Part shown: positions 26,601-34,248 of the stretch, one piece after another | Position numbering within the stretch: position 1 is the first letter of the stretch | Layout: each line of letters opens with the position of its first letter | NCBI GenBank assembly: GCA_021299175.1 | Contig: JAJTFY010000010.1 | Span: 1 to 44,342, forward strand | Reading direction: 5' to 3' | DNA from: Chitinophagaceae bacterium | GTDB taxonomy: Bacteria > Bacteroidota > Bacteroidia > Chitinophagales > Chitinophagaceae | Length of the DNA stretch: 44,342 bases | Position numbers and translations under genes: made by a program | The notes under the pieces: generated by a model | The model's database searches: none | Seen by the model: the letters and a program-made list of their open reading frames with translations, nothing else | Told to the model about the DNA's origin: nothing

Positions 26601-26827
26601 AAGTGAATGGAAAGCAATACCCCGGACAGGTTCCCATGACACAATACGGAGGTATGCTGAATGACAATGAGATGGCAGCGGTTTTGACCTATGTGCGCAA
26701 TGCATTTGGCAACAAGGCTCCCGCCGTTACTCCAGAAAAAGTCAAAGAAGTTCGCGCAGCGATCAAGGACAAATCCGGTTTCTACACGCCTGAAGAACTC
26801 CTTAAGCTTCATCCAATGGAGAAATAA
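23651..26827 (+). CDS. SGNH-like / beta-propeller / HEAT / cytochrome c fusion protein
   Basis: This large exported protein (1058 residues) has a signal or anchor segment at 10-28. Then comes an SGNH-hydrolase-like domain (about 35-270: 'RIILIGNNLGSRM', 'DIIIAFFGYNESF') and a propeller of the same PVC type as the gene at 18662 (about 380-740, 'NPVQISFDNKGRLWVAVM'). A HEAT-repeat-like part follows (about 760-900), then a cytochrome c domain with 'CNTCH' near 938 and a likely distal Met in 'PGQVPMTQYGGML'. Known relatives are abundant in Planctomycetes and are presumed to bind or oxidise glycans in the periplasm. The SGNH part lacks an obvious GDS motif (it has 'GNN'), so esterase activity is doubtful. 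It ends 43 bp before the ThuA-like gene. Confidence 0.87.
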   Translation: MKKNSKYRFHFGGMAVVAAMIGIFSFMMPGSTKLSINKGSRIILIGNNLGSRMIEFDHFETELQLRYPDSMLYVRNMCDGGNTPGFRPHSGRKTPWAFPGAEKFQTELAKAAGMEGFVEYPDQWMTKHKADIIIAFFGYNESFQGVSGLENYKAELDAFIKHTLSQKYNGNAAPQLALVSPIAFENLSGKYDLPNGKTENANLLLYTQAMKEIAAKNKVHFVNAFTPSKIWLDDPATELTIDGSQLTNEGYAKFGPFLANEVFGKSSIPTPSNKTAVYAAVMEKNWMWHNDYKIPNGVHVFGRRYNPFGPDNYPAEQKKIREMTLIRDTAIWMAAQGKKMDLAAADAKTSILPQVQTNYKPKDPNAAMRYLYGQEALDKFTVAPGYKIDLFASEVEFTDLANPVQISFDNKGRLWVAVMPTYPHWKPGDPKPNDKIIILEDTNNDGKADKQTTFADGLQLPLGFELAPEGVYLSQGTNFMLLKDTNGDDKCDSREVLLSGFDDHDTHHAHHAYTTDASGSIYMGQGVFLANDIETSYGPVRGTNGGFFRYDTKKKKLDRIAQLSIPNPWGIAFDNWGQVFYAETSGPDVTWMTPGTVKSRYGEATPTPASIIEEKHRVRPTSGLEFISSRHFPDEVQGDMLINNTIGFLGTKQHKMMDAGAGYSTQHRQDLVRSSDINYRPVDLEFAPDGSLYIADWHNVLIGHMQHNIRDPLRDHTHGRIYRVTYPSRPLVTPAKVDGATIPELLENLTLPEYRTRYRTRRELREHPATAVLPELKKWISKLDKNSPQYEKLLLEALWVSWGQNKVDQPLLRQLLKAKDYRIRAAAVEVARFAGNELPDKAALLMGAAKDDSARVRIESIVAASWLSKEKGLPIILEAGKKPLDSWMVKPYATAEAHINGHGVIRKKQDVADKAPTAAGINSEVLAKGKAIYMRDGYCNTCHQGDGKGLEAAGFPPLSGSKWVTGNEDRLIKLVMKGLYGPIEVNGKQYPGQVPMTQYGGMLNDNEMAAVLTYVRNAFGNKAPAVTPEKVKEVRAAIKDKSGFYTPEELLKLHPMEK

Positions 26828-26870
26828 AAAACATGATTTTTGATTACCTTGAAAAAAGAACACAACCATC

Positions 26871-27746
26871 ATGAATAAAAATTCCATGCTAAAATCATTT
26901 TCCATTCTTTGTTGTTTCATGGTCAGCATGGCAACAGGATTCAGCCAAAAACAAAAGGGGAAATCCAAAAAACCCTTGATTGTTTTTGTCACTGGAGATC
27001 ATGAATACAGCGGCGAAGCCACCCTTCCCATTGTTGCAGCAGAACTGGAAAAAAACTATGGATTCCGCACCATCGTGTTGAAGGCTTATCCCGATCACAA
27101 TGCAGAGGAAAACATACCAGGGCTGGAAGCGCTCAAGGACGCTGACCTGGCGGTATTCTTTCTCCGTTGGAGGAAGCTTCCTGCTGATCAGGTCCAGTTG
27201 ATTGAAGACTACCTGAAGACCAAAAAACCATTGGTTGGATTTCGCACCACCACCCATGCGTTCAATTATCCCAAGGGACATCCTTTGGAGAAATGGAATG
27301 CATTTGGTGAGTTTGCTTTCAACACACCTCCCGGCTGGGGCGGCATCAACAAGCATACCCATTATGGCCACGAATCATCCACAGATGTGACCATGATTGA
27401 TTCAGTATCCAACGATCCCATCCTTACCGGAGTAGGCAAAACCTTCCATGCCCGTTCATGGCTTTATCAGGTATTGCCCAAATATCCCTCCAATGGTTCG
27501 AAAGCATTGATGATGGGGCACTCCATCAAGCCCAACAACAAGAACGCTTACGACAATCCGGTGGCTTGGACAGGCACCAACAGCTTTGGCGCACGCATCT
27601 TTTTTACCACCCTTGGTCATCCTGAAGATTTTGATCAGGAACCATTTCAACACATGGTCATCAACGCGATCCATTGGGCCGCAGGAAAACCAGTGCCGAA
27701 AAAATGGAAAGGCCCCATGCAAATCAATGTACCCTACAGGAAATAA
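26871..27746 (+). CDS. ThuA-like protein, exported
   Basis: The 291-residue product has an N-terminal signal peptide (about 1-25) and then the ThuA fold, a class-I-amidotransferase-like alpha/beta domain: 'PLIVFVTGDHEYSGEATLPI', 'DLAVFFLRWRKLPADQVQLI' and 'GRTTTHAF'-type sequence ('VGFRTTTHAFNYP'). The name comes from the rhizobial trehalose-utilisation locus thuAB, where ThuB oxidises trehalose to its 3-keto form and ThuA acts on the product. Here the presence of a Gfo/Idh/MocA dehydrogenase and a DUF1080 protein downstream fits the same 3-keto-sugar theme. Its exact reaction is unknown. It lies 14 bp before the next gene. Confidence 0.87.
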   Translation: MNKNSMLKSFSILCCFMVSMATGFSQKQKGKSKKPLIVFVTGDHEYSGEATLPIVAAELEKNYGFRTIVLKAYPDHNAEENIPGLEALKDADLAVFFLRWRKLPADQVQLIEDYLKTKKPLVGFRTTTHAFNYPKGHPLEKWNAFGEFAFNTPPGWGGINKHTHYGHESSTDVTMIDSVSNDPILTGVGKTFHARSWLYQVLPKYPSNGSKALMMGHSIKPNNKNAYDNPVAWTGTNSFGARIFFTTLGHPEDFDQEPFQHMVINAIHWAAGKPVPKKWKGPMQINVPYRK

Positions 27747-27760
27747 AACAGCAAAACAGT

Positions 27761-28612
27761 ATGTATAAAATTGGATTCAATACCTTGGTTTGGTCTGCCG
27801 TGGTTTCGGATGAACAATTCCCCATCATCGATCGATTGAAAGCCATTGGATACGATGGTGTGGAATGTTTTATTGGTGCACCGGATGATGCTGCCTACAA
27901 GCGTTTTGGCGACCATGCACAGAACATCGGATTGGAAACCACCAGTGTATTTGTAGTGGATGCAGCACAGAATCCGGTTGACCCTTCCCCTGCTGTACGT
28001 GCCAAAGCACTGGACCGCATCAAATGGGGTATCGACCGTGCACATGATATGCGCTCTTCTATTCTTTGTGGCCCTTTTCATTCTGCACACGGAAACTTCT
28101 CAAAGAAGCCACCACAGGAAGACGAATACAACTGGTGTGCAGAAGTCTTGCACCATGCTGGAGAACATGCAGCGCAGGCCGGCATCACACTTGCCCTGGA
28201 AGCATTGAACCGCTTTGAATGTTATCTCTGCAATACAATGGTGCAACTCAAATACCTTGTTGACAAAGCCAATCATCCGCATGTCAAAGCGATGTATGAT
28301 ACCCATCATGCCAATATTGAAGAGAAAAAAGCAAATGAAGCACTGTCAACCATTGCGCCTGTTCTGGCACATGTACACATCAGTGAAAATGATCGGGGAA
28401 CACCAGGAGATGGTCATGTGCATTGGGATGAAACCTTTGCCAGCCTTGCCGCAATCAATTACAACGGATGGCTGACCATCGAAGCATTTTCGCGCAATGA
28501 TCCTGACTTTGCCAATGCCATCAATGTATGGAGAGAATACTCAGGCCCTTGGGACATGGCCATCAATGGGCTTTCCTTCATCAAAGCACAAGCGGCAAAA
28601 CACAATCTTTAA
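27761..28612 (+). CDS. Sugar phosphate isomerase/epimerase (TIM barrel), first of two
   Basis: This is a xylose-isomerase-like TIM barrel of the D-tagatose 3-epimerase / hydroxypyruvate isomerase type, 283 residues. Likely metal ligands are the Glu in 'LALEALNRFE', the Asp and His in 'KAMYDTHHANIEE', and the Glu in 'WLTIEAFSRND'. The ORF track begins at 27674, inside the ThuA gene; ATG 27761 ('MYKIGFNTLVW') matches the family N-terminus and avoids the overlap. There is no signal peptide, so it is cytoplasmic. In the operon context it probably epimerises or isomerises a keto-sugar product. Confidence 0.9.
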   Translation: MYKIGFNTLVWSAVVSDEQFPIIDRLKAIGYDGVECFIGAPDDAAYKRFGDHAQNIGLETTSVFVVDAAQNPVDPSPAVRAKALDRIKWGIDRAHDMRSSILCGPFHSAHGNFSKKPPQEDEYNWCAEVLHHAGEHAAQAGITLALEALNRFECYLCNTMVQLKYLVDKANHPHVKAMYDTHHANIEEKKANEALSTIAPVLAHVHISENDRGTPGDGHVHWDETFASLAAINYNGWLTIEAFSRNDPDFANAINVWREYSGPWDMAINGLSFIKAQAAKHNL

Positions 28613-28636
28613 TTCTTCAAACAAAAATGCAACCAT

Positions 28637-29671
28637 ATGTCTGAAAACAATTATCCAAAACTCCACAACGCGACATGGCCTGGCATCGTAGGAAAAGGCC
28701 CGGATTCAGAACCCCCTATTTCACTGGACACATTGATCGACTTCACTGCCAATGCAGAAGTGGATGGTGTGAAATTTGATGGCATCGATATCGGCCTTTT
28801 TGAGCCCCATTTCAACATCGATGAATCAGAAGATGGGATCAAAAGATTGGCTGACAAAGTAGGTGAACTCAACCTCAACATCGGTTCTTTGGTGGCCCCC
28901 ATCTGGGGTGGCCCAGCCATGGGCAGCAAAGAAGACCGCGCAGTCTTTGTTGACATGGTGAAACGCTCATGCGAATTTGGAAAAAAACTCCGCAATGCCG
29001 GTGTACGCCCCTACGGCATCATCCGCATCGACTCTGCCAGCAAGCCGGAAGCCTGGGCACAGGATCCTGCAGGCAACACCAAACTGATTGCTGAAACTTT
29101 TCGTGAGGCCTGTGATGTTGCTGCAGATTATGGTGAGCGACTGGCTGCTGAAGGTGAGATCTGTTGGGGTGGCATGCACAGCTGGAAGGCCATGGTAGAT
29201 ACCCTTGAGGCTGTTGATCGTCCGAACATCGGGTTCCAGGCAGACATGGCCCATACTTTGCTTTACCTGCTTGGTTACAATGCACCTGAGCACCGCATCC
29301 TTCCTGAAAATTTTGACTGGAGCGATGGTGCTGTTTTGGATGAAGGACTAAAAAAACTCACCAGCGCACTGCGCCCCTGGACCATTGATTTCCATGTCGC
29401 ACAAAACGATGGAACCGTTCATGGTACAGGATCTCACGACAAAACTGGAAGACATTGCCAGGCACTTGATCCCAACGGAAAGCTCGACATCGCAAAGCAT
29501 GCAGGCTTTTGGCTGCGCGATGAAAATGGCGAACTCACCAAAGCCTTTCAGCACATTTGCTGGGATGGCTGCATGTTCCCCAACGATGTCATGATGAAAC
29601 AACAAACATGGAATGATATCCTTGCTGCCTTGATCAAAGTAAGGAACCACCATGGTTGGACCGGAGCATAA
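28637..29671 (+). CDS. Sugar phosphate isomerase/epimerase (TIM barrel), second of two
   Basis: The 344-residue product is another xylose-isomerase-like TIM barrel, only distantly related to its neighbour and longer. It contains '[20 protein letters not shown]', '[20 protein letters not shown]', and metal-site candidates in '[15 protein letters not shown]', '[15 protein letters not shown]' and '[15 protein letters not shown]'. Members next to Gfo/Idh/MocA dehydrogenases and DUF1080 proteins are common in Bacteroidota and Planctomycetes. No signal peptide is seen, so it is predicted cytoplasmic. It starts 24 bp after the first isomerase gene. The substrate is unknown; two different barrels in one operon suggest two successive sugar rearrangements. 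Confidence 0.88.
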   Translation: MSENNYPKLHNATWPGIVGKGPDSEPPISLDTLIDFTANAEVDGVKFDGIDIGLFEPHFNIDESEDGIKRLADKVGELNLNIGSLVAPIWGGPAMGSKEDRAVFVDMVKRSCEFGKKLRNAGVRPYGIIRIDSASKPEAWAQDPAGNTKLIAETFREACDVAADYGERLAAEGEICWGGMHSWKAMVDTLEAVDRPNIGFQADMAHTLLYLLGYNAPEHRILPENFDWSDGAVLDEGLKKLTSALRPWTIDFHVAQNDGTVHGTGSHDKTGRHCQALDPNGKLDIAKHAGFWLRDENGELTKAFQHICWDGCMFPNDVMMKQQTWNDILAALIKVRNHHGWTGA

Positions 29672-29704
29672 TAATCTTCATTTATAAACGACAATACGCT
29701 TACA

Positions 29705-30847
29705 ATGGCAACAAAAAAGACACTCAATATTGGTTTGATTGGCGGAGGATTCATGGGAAGAACCCATTCCAACGGGTACAACCGCATCCGCAATTTCTTT
29801 CCGGACCTAGAATTTACTCCTGTACTCAAAGCTGTTTGTTTTCGCAACGAAACCAAACTGAAAGCATTTGCTGAACAATGGGGATATGAGAGCACAGAAA
29901 CCGATTGGAGAAAACTGATTGAAAGAGATGATATTGATGCAGTAGATATCTGCACCCCCAACGACACCCATGCTGAAATTGCCATCGCAGCCGCAAAGGC
30001 TGGCAAGATGATCCTTTGCGAAAAACCATTGGCAAGGAATCTTAAAGAATCGCAGGTAATGGTAGATGCCATTGAGGCAGCTGGTGTAAAAAACACTGTC
30101 TGGTACAACTACAGGAGAATCCCTGCTGTTACGTTGGCCAAGAACATCATTGCATCAGGTAAGCTGGGTAAAATCTATCACTACCGTGCCAACTTCCTGC
30201 AAGACTGGACCATCAATGAAAACCTGCCCCAGGGCGGAGAAGCTTTGTGGCGCATGGACGCTGCCGTTGCAGGCTCGGGTGTAGTGGGTGATCTGCTCTC
30301 CCATTGTGTAGACACCGCCATCTGGCTCAATGGTGGCATCAAGGAAGTTTCTGGCATGACAGAAACTTTTGTAAAAGAACGCATGCACCAACTGACCGGA
30401 AAAGTGGAACAAGTGCATATTGATGATGCCTGTTCTTTCTTCTGCAAGTTCAACAATGGGTCACTCGGTCTTTTCGAATCTACGCGCTATGCCCGTGGAC
30501 ACAAGGCACTGTATACGTTTGAAATCAATGGCGCCAATGCCTCCATCCGTTGGGATCTTCATGATTTGAACCGTCTGGAGTTTTTTGACAATGGTGATGA
30601 GTCCAACCTCAGGGGATGGCGTTCCATCCATGTAACCGATGGAGAGCAACCCTACATGAACAAATGGTGGGTACCCGGTCTTGGCATCGGATACGAGCAT
30701 TCATTTGTACACCAGGTGGCTGATTTCCTGAAGAGCCTTGAAACCGGCGAGCCTTGCTCCCCTACTTTCAAGGAAGCCCTGGAAACCCAGAAAGTTTGTC
30801 AAGCTGTCCTGGATTCAGCAGCCACCCGCAGTTGGAAAACCTGTTAG
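29705..30847 (+). CDS. Gfo/Idh/MocA family NAD(P)-dependent oxidoreductase
   Basis: The 380-residue product has an N-terminal Rossmann domain ('[18 protein letters not shown]') and the family signature '[10 protein letters not shown]', with the Lys of the EKP motif contributing to catalysis. A C-terminal alpha/beta dimerisation domain follows ('[19 protein letters not shown]' carries the expected D-x-x-x-H-type motif). Relatives oxidise a secondary alcohol of sugars or inositols; several known ones make 3-keto-glycosides or their products. Unlike many planctomycete relatives it has no Tat signal, so it is cytoplasmic. The ATG at 29705 is preceded by a 33-bp gap after the isomerase gene. Confidence 0.92.
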   Translation: MATKKTLNIGLIGGGFMGRTHSNGYNRIRNFFPDLEFTPVLKAVCFRNETKLKAFAEQWGYESTETDWRKLIERDDIDAVDICTPNDTHAEIAIAAAKAGKMILCEKPLARNLKESQVMVDAIEAAGVKNTVWYNYRRIPAVTLAKNIIASGKLGKIYHYRANFLQDWTINENLPQGGEALWRMDAAVAGSGVVGDLLSHCVDTAIWLNGGIKEVSGMTETFVKERMHQLTGKVEQVHIDDACSFFCKFNNGSLGLFESTRYARGHKALYTFEINGANASIRWDLHDLNRLEFFDNGDESNLRGWRSIHVTDGEQPYMNKWWVPGLGIGYEHSFVHQVADFLKSLETGEPCSPTFKEALETQKVCQAVLDSAATRSWKTC

Positions 30848-30888
30848 TCCAGATTCAATCAATAACAATCAAGCATCAATCCACTTTC

Positions 30889-31596
30889 ATGATTTTACGC
30901 AACCGCCTCAGCATTCTTTTTCTGCTCTGCTTCATGGGTTCCTCTGTGATCACATCAGCACAGAAAAAAGATGGTTTCAAGAAAATTTTCAATGGAAAGA
31001 ACATGAAAAACTGGGAGGCCGATACTTCCCATTGGCGCATTGAGAATGGCTGCTTTGTTGGTGAAGTAACCAAAGAGAAACCGCTCAAGACCAATACTTT
31101 CATGATTTACCGTGGAAACACCCCTGAAAATTTTGAATTCAAGGCATCCTACCGCATCAGTCCGGAAGGCAACTCTGGCGTGCAATACCGCAGTGAGGCC
31201 CTGGACAATGTGCCATTTGCCTTGAAGGGATACCAGGCAGATATCGATGGTGCAAACCGCTACACAGGTCAGAACTACGAAGAACGTGGCCGTGGCTTTC
31301 TGGCCATGCGGGGTGAACAATCCGTATTGAAGGAAGGACAGAAGCCAACCATCACTGGGTCTGTTGGAAAATCCGATGAGCTGAAAGCAAAAATCAAAGT
31401 CGATGATTGGAATGAGATCCACATCATCGCCAAGGGCAACCATCTCATGCATTATATCAATGGCGTACTGATGAGTGAAACAACTGATGAAGATACTGTC
31501 AAACGAAAATTCACCGGCCTGATAGGGCTTCAGGTGCATGTGATGGCAAAAATGAAAGTGGAATACAAAGACATCTACCTCAAGAAAATCAAGTAA
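30889..31596 (+). CDS. DUF1080 (3-keto-disaccharide hydrolase-type) exported protein
   Basis: The family domain begins 'DGFKKIFNGKNMKNWEADTSHW' and continues through 'GNSGVQYRSEALDNV' to 'GLIGLQVHVMAKMKVEYKDIYL', the typical concanavalin-like beta-sandwich. A signal peptide covers about residues 1-24 of the start chosen here. The ORF track begins at 30754 inside the dehydrogenase gene; ATG 30889 gives 235 residues and a clean signal sequence. Characterised DUF1080 members cleave or hydrate 3-keto-glycosides, so this enzyme probably splits a 3-keto-sugar in the periplasm. It is the last gene of the operon and is followed directly by a terminator. Confidence 0.9.
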   Translation: MILRNRLSILFLLCFMGSSVITSAQKKDGFKKIFNGKNMKNWEADTSHWRIENGCFVGEVTKEKPLKTNTFMIYRGNTPENFEFKASYRISPEGNSGVQYRSEALDNVPFALKGYQADIDGANRYTGQNYEERGRGFLAMRGEQSVLKEGQKPTITGSVGKSDELKAKIKVDDWNEIHIIAKGNHLMHYINGVLMSETTDEDTVKRKFTGLIGLQVHVMAKMKVEYKDIYLKKIK

Positions 31597-31598
31597 AT

Positions 31599-31631
31599 AA
31601 AAAAGGGTTACAATGTGTAACCCTTTTTTTT
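31599..31631 (+). terminator. Rho-independent terminator of the keto-sugar operon
   Basis: AAAAAGGGTTAC-aatgt-GTAACCCTTTTTTT forms a stem of about 7 G/C-containing pairs extended by A-T pairs, with a 7-8 T run. It lies just after the DUF1080 stop. It is near-symmetrical and could also stop transcription from the other side. Confidence 0.85.
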
Positions 31632-31637
31632 ATCCTG

Positions 31638-31712
31638 TGGGAGTTGACGGGATCGAACCGCCGACCCTCTGCTTGTAAGGCAGATGCTCTAAACCAGCTG
31701 AGCTAAACTCCC
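31638..31712 (-). tRNA. tRNA-Val (anticodon UAC)
   Basis: The minus strand folds as acceptor GGGAGTT / AACTCCC, D stem GCTC/GAGC, anticodon stem TCTGC/GCAGA with loop CTTACAA (anticodon TAC, read as UAC), T arm GGCGG-TTCGATC-CCGTC and discriminator A. After it comes CAG, so CCA is not encoded and must be added. The length is 75 nt. UAC reads GUA and GUG. It is the second tRNA-Val in the window. Confidence 0.92.
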
Positions 31713-31722
31713 AAACGGGTTG

Positions 31723-31730
31723 CAAATATA
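31723..31730 (-). promoter_or_regulatory. TAnnTTTG promoter element for tRNA-Val(UAC)
   Basis: The minus strand reads TATATTTG, 10 bp before the tRNA 5' end, the same spacing as for the other tRNA-Val gene. Confidence 0.55.
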
Positions 31731-31767
31731 AGAGGATATTTCGAAATTATTTTGATAAGATTGAATT

Positions 31768-31775
31768 TATTTTTG
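31768..31775 (+). promoter_or_regulatory. Possible TAnnTTTG promoter for the TonB-dependent receptor
   Basis: TATTTTTG lies 52 bp upstream of the receptor ATG. The stretch is T-rich, so a chance match is possible. Confidence 0.35.
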
Positions 31776-31827
31776 GTGAACCTTCCTTCAACTGGATGGT
31801 TTTGTATGAACACAATAGGATATCACC

Positions 31828-34248
31828 ATGTTCAAGCAATTCAATTTAGTTTTCTTCATTTCAGTTCTCTTTTCCACATTCAGTTTCGCACAGGTTGGCC
31901 CACAGGCAAGGCTCAGTGGATTCATCACCGATAAAAACACCCAAAAACCCTTGGCCGGTGTAACCATTGAAATACTTGGAACAGGAAAGGGCGCCAACAC
32001 TGACTCAACGGGATTTTTCAGGATTATTACTTCCCCCGGTACCTATAACTTCAAGGTCACGAGGATTACTTATACCGCAAAAACAGTCAACAATGTTGTG
32101 CTCACTTCAGGCAACGAAACAACACTGAGCATAGAGTTGGAGCCTGAAACCAAAAATCTTGATGAGGTTGTCATCCTCAACAGAAGAAACACAGCAAGGG
32201 CCACAAGCCTGGAATCCCCATTGAGTGTTCAACGCATGACCACGGAAGAAATCAAGCGCAACCCTGGAGGAAACTTCGACATCAGCAAAGTGATCCAATC
32301 CCTTCCCGGTGTGGGCGGTGGCGTTGGAGGAGGCGGATTCAGGAACGATATCATCATCCGTGGCGGAGCCCCCAGTGAGAATGTATATTACCTTGATGGG
32401 ATTGAAATTCCCGTCATCAACCATTTTGGCACCCAGGGAAGCGGAGGTGGTCCGCAAGGTATCCTCAATGCCAACTTCATAGAAGAAGTGAAGATGAATA
32501 CCAGTGCATTTGATGCTCGCTATGACAATGCACTCAGCAGTGTGTTACAGTTCAAACAAAAATCCGGTAACAATTACAAGACCCAGGGAAATGTCATCCT
32601 CAGTGCCACTGAATTGGCCATTACCCTGGATGGACCGCTGTCTAAAAAAACAACTTACCTGGCTTCCATCCGTCGGAGCTATCTCCAACTGCTCTTTGAA
32701 GCAATTGACCTTCCCATCAGGCCCAATTATTGGGATTACCAATTCAAAACAACCACAAGGATCAACGACAAAACAACCCTGAGCTTCATGGGCATCGGTG
32801 CTATTGATGAATTTAAATTTGCGGCACCCAAGGAAGCCAGCGATGAAAAACTATATGTCATCAACTCCAATCCCATGATCAACCAATGGAATTATACAGT
32901 TGGAGCAAGCCTTAAAAAACTCGTTTCCAATGGATATTGGAACCTTGCCCTGAGCAGGAATACCTTGAACAACCAGGCGGACAAATACGAGGACAATGAC
33001 AATCCAACAGAAGCCACAAGAACGCTGATGACCAACAGTACCGAAACTGAAAACAAGCTCCGTTTTGATGCCAGCACAACCGTCAATGGCCTGAAACTCA
33101 GTTATGGTGCCAGTGCGCAGTATGTTGATTTTGACAACAGCTATTTCAATGTTTACAGAAAAGGTACCGTCAACCAGCCAGCAGTCATCATCAACAGTGT
33201 CAACAAAGTTGATTTCCTAAAATATGGTGCATTCGTTCAACTGAGCAAAAGGATCATGAACGAAAGAATGGCCATAAGCCTGGGAACCCGTATTGATGGA
33301 AACTCCTTGGGCAACAGCGAGGCCAACCCTTTCAAACAATTCTCCCCTCGCCTTTCCTTAAGTTATGCTGCCACAAGCAAGACCAACCTGAATGCCAGCA
33401 TTGGCCAATACCACAAGCTTCCGGCCTATACCCAACTGGCATTTAGCAATCCTAACATCGGCCCAAACCCCGGTAAATACATCAGTAGCAGCCACTATGT
33501 TGCTGGCATAGAACACATGCCCAGCAGTTCATTGCGCTTCACACTCGAAGGATTTTACAAGGGATATGCCAATTATCCCGTCAGTTTGCTGGATGGTGTG
33601 AGCCTTGCCAACAAAGGGACAGAGTTCGGGAGCATTGGCAATGAACCAATCAGCCAGAATGGAAAAGGAAAGGCATACGGCATTGAGTTCCTGGCACAAA
33701 AAAAATTGACCAAGCGCTTCTTTGGTATCCTCAGCTATACGTTCTACCATTCAACGTTTACCAACCAGAAGAACGAATACATCCCCGCCAGTTGGGACAA
33801 CAGACATTTGGTAAGCCTCACCTGGGGTTATAAATTCAAAAGGAACTGGGAACTTGGCCTGAAATTCAGGTACCAGGGCGCAGCCCCTTATACCCCATTT
33901 GATCTTGCTTCTTCCCGCTTGAATTACCTTACGCAGGGAACAGGAATACTGGACAATGGAAAATACAACTCACTACGCCTCGATGCTTTCCATGCCAGTG
34001 ATGTAAGGATCGATAAAAAGTGGAATTTCAACAAGTTTACCCTCGACCTTTATCTGGATGTAACCAATTGGTATGTGGCCAAAACGCCTGGTGCCTCACA
34101 ATATACCTTCAAGAGAAATGGCACTGCTGGCTTCGCAACCACTGATGGAAAGCCGATCCGTATGGATGGGAGCAATGCCATACCCTTACTGCTGGAAAAC
34201 AGTGATGCCTTCTCCACCCCAAGTTTTGGATTTATTGTTGAGTTCTAA
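31828..34248 (+). CDS. TonB-dependent outer-membrane receptor
   Basis: The 806-residue product has a signal peptide (1-21, ending 'FSFAQ'), a carboxypeptidase-regulatory-like beta domain (about 27-115: 'LSGFITDKNTQKPLAGVTIEI'), a plug domain (about 125-235: 'IIIRGGAPSENVYYLDGIEI') and a 22-strand-type barrel ending in the aromatic signature 'SFGFIVEF'. It is a transporter for a ligand taken up with TonB energy, but without a SusD partner nearby, so it is not a standard SusCD pair. The ligand could be a siderophore, cobalamin, a peptide or a glycan; the sequence does not say. It overlaps by 4 bp, tail to tail, with the peptidase/barrel gene downstream. Confidence 0.92.
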   Translation: MFKQFNLVFFISVLFSTFSFAQVGPQARLSGFITDKNTQKPLAGVTIEILGTGKGANTDSTGFFRIITSPGTYNFKVTRITYTAKTVNNVVLTSGNETTLSIELEPETKNLDEVVILNRRNTARATSLESPLSVQRMTTEEIKRNPGGNFDISKVIQSLPGVGGGVGGGGFRNDIIIRGGAPSENVYYLDGIEIPVINHFGTQGSGGGPQGILNANFIEEVKMNTSAFDARYDNALSSVLQFKQKSGNNYKTQGNVILSATELAITLDGPLSKKTTYLASIRRSYLQLLFEAIDLPIRPNYWDYQFKTTTRINDKTTLSFMGIGAIDEFKFAAPKEASDEKLYVINSNPMINQWNYTVGASLKKLVSNGYWNLALSRNTLNNQADKYEDNDNPTEATRTLMTNSTETENKLRFDASTTVNGLKLSYGASAQYVDFDNSYFNVYRKGTVNQPAVIINSVNKVDFLKYGAFVQLSKRIMNERMAISLGTRIDGNSLGNSEANPFKQFSPRLSLSYAATSKTNLNASIGQYHKLPAYTQLAFSNPNIGPNPGKYISSSHYVAGIEHMPSSSLRFTLEGFYKGYANYPVSLLDGVSLANKGTEFGSIGNEPISQNGKGKAYGIEFLAQKKLTKRFFGILSYTFYHSTFTNQKNEYIPASWDNRHLVSLTWGYKFKRNWELGLKFRYQGAAPYTPFDLASSRLNYLTQGTGILDNGKYNSLRLDAFHASDVRIDKKWNFNKFTLDLYLDVTNWYVAKTPGASQYTFKRNGTAGFATTDGKPIRMDGSNAIPLLLENSDAFSTPSFGFIVEF

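Noticed and set aside
29548-30108. 186-residue minus-strand ORF
   Set aside because: It is antisense to the end of the second isomerase gene and the start of the Gfo/Idh/MocA gene; no domain seen.
30955-31539. 194-residue minus-strand ORF
   Set aside because: It is antisense to the DUF1080 gene, whose family match is clear.
14321-31712. tRNA-bounded genomic island (tRNA-Val at both ends of the sugar block)
   Set aside because: The block is flanked by two tRNA-Val genes, but they have different anticodons, no direct-repeat att sites are visible and no integrase is present.
31828-34248. SusC of a SusCD pair
   Set aside because: No SusD-like lipoprotein lies next to it and the protein is shorter than typical SusC; a general TonB-dependent receptor fits better.
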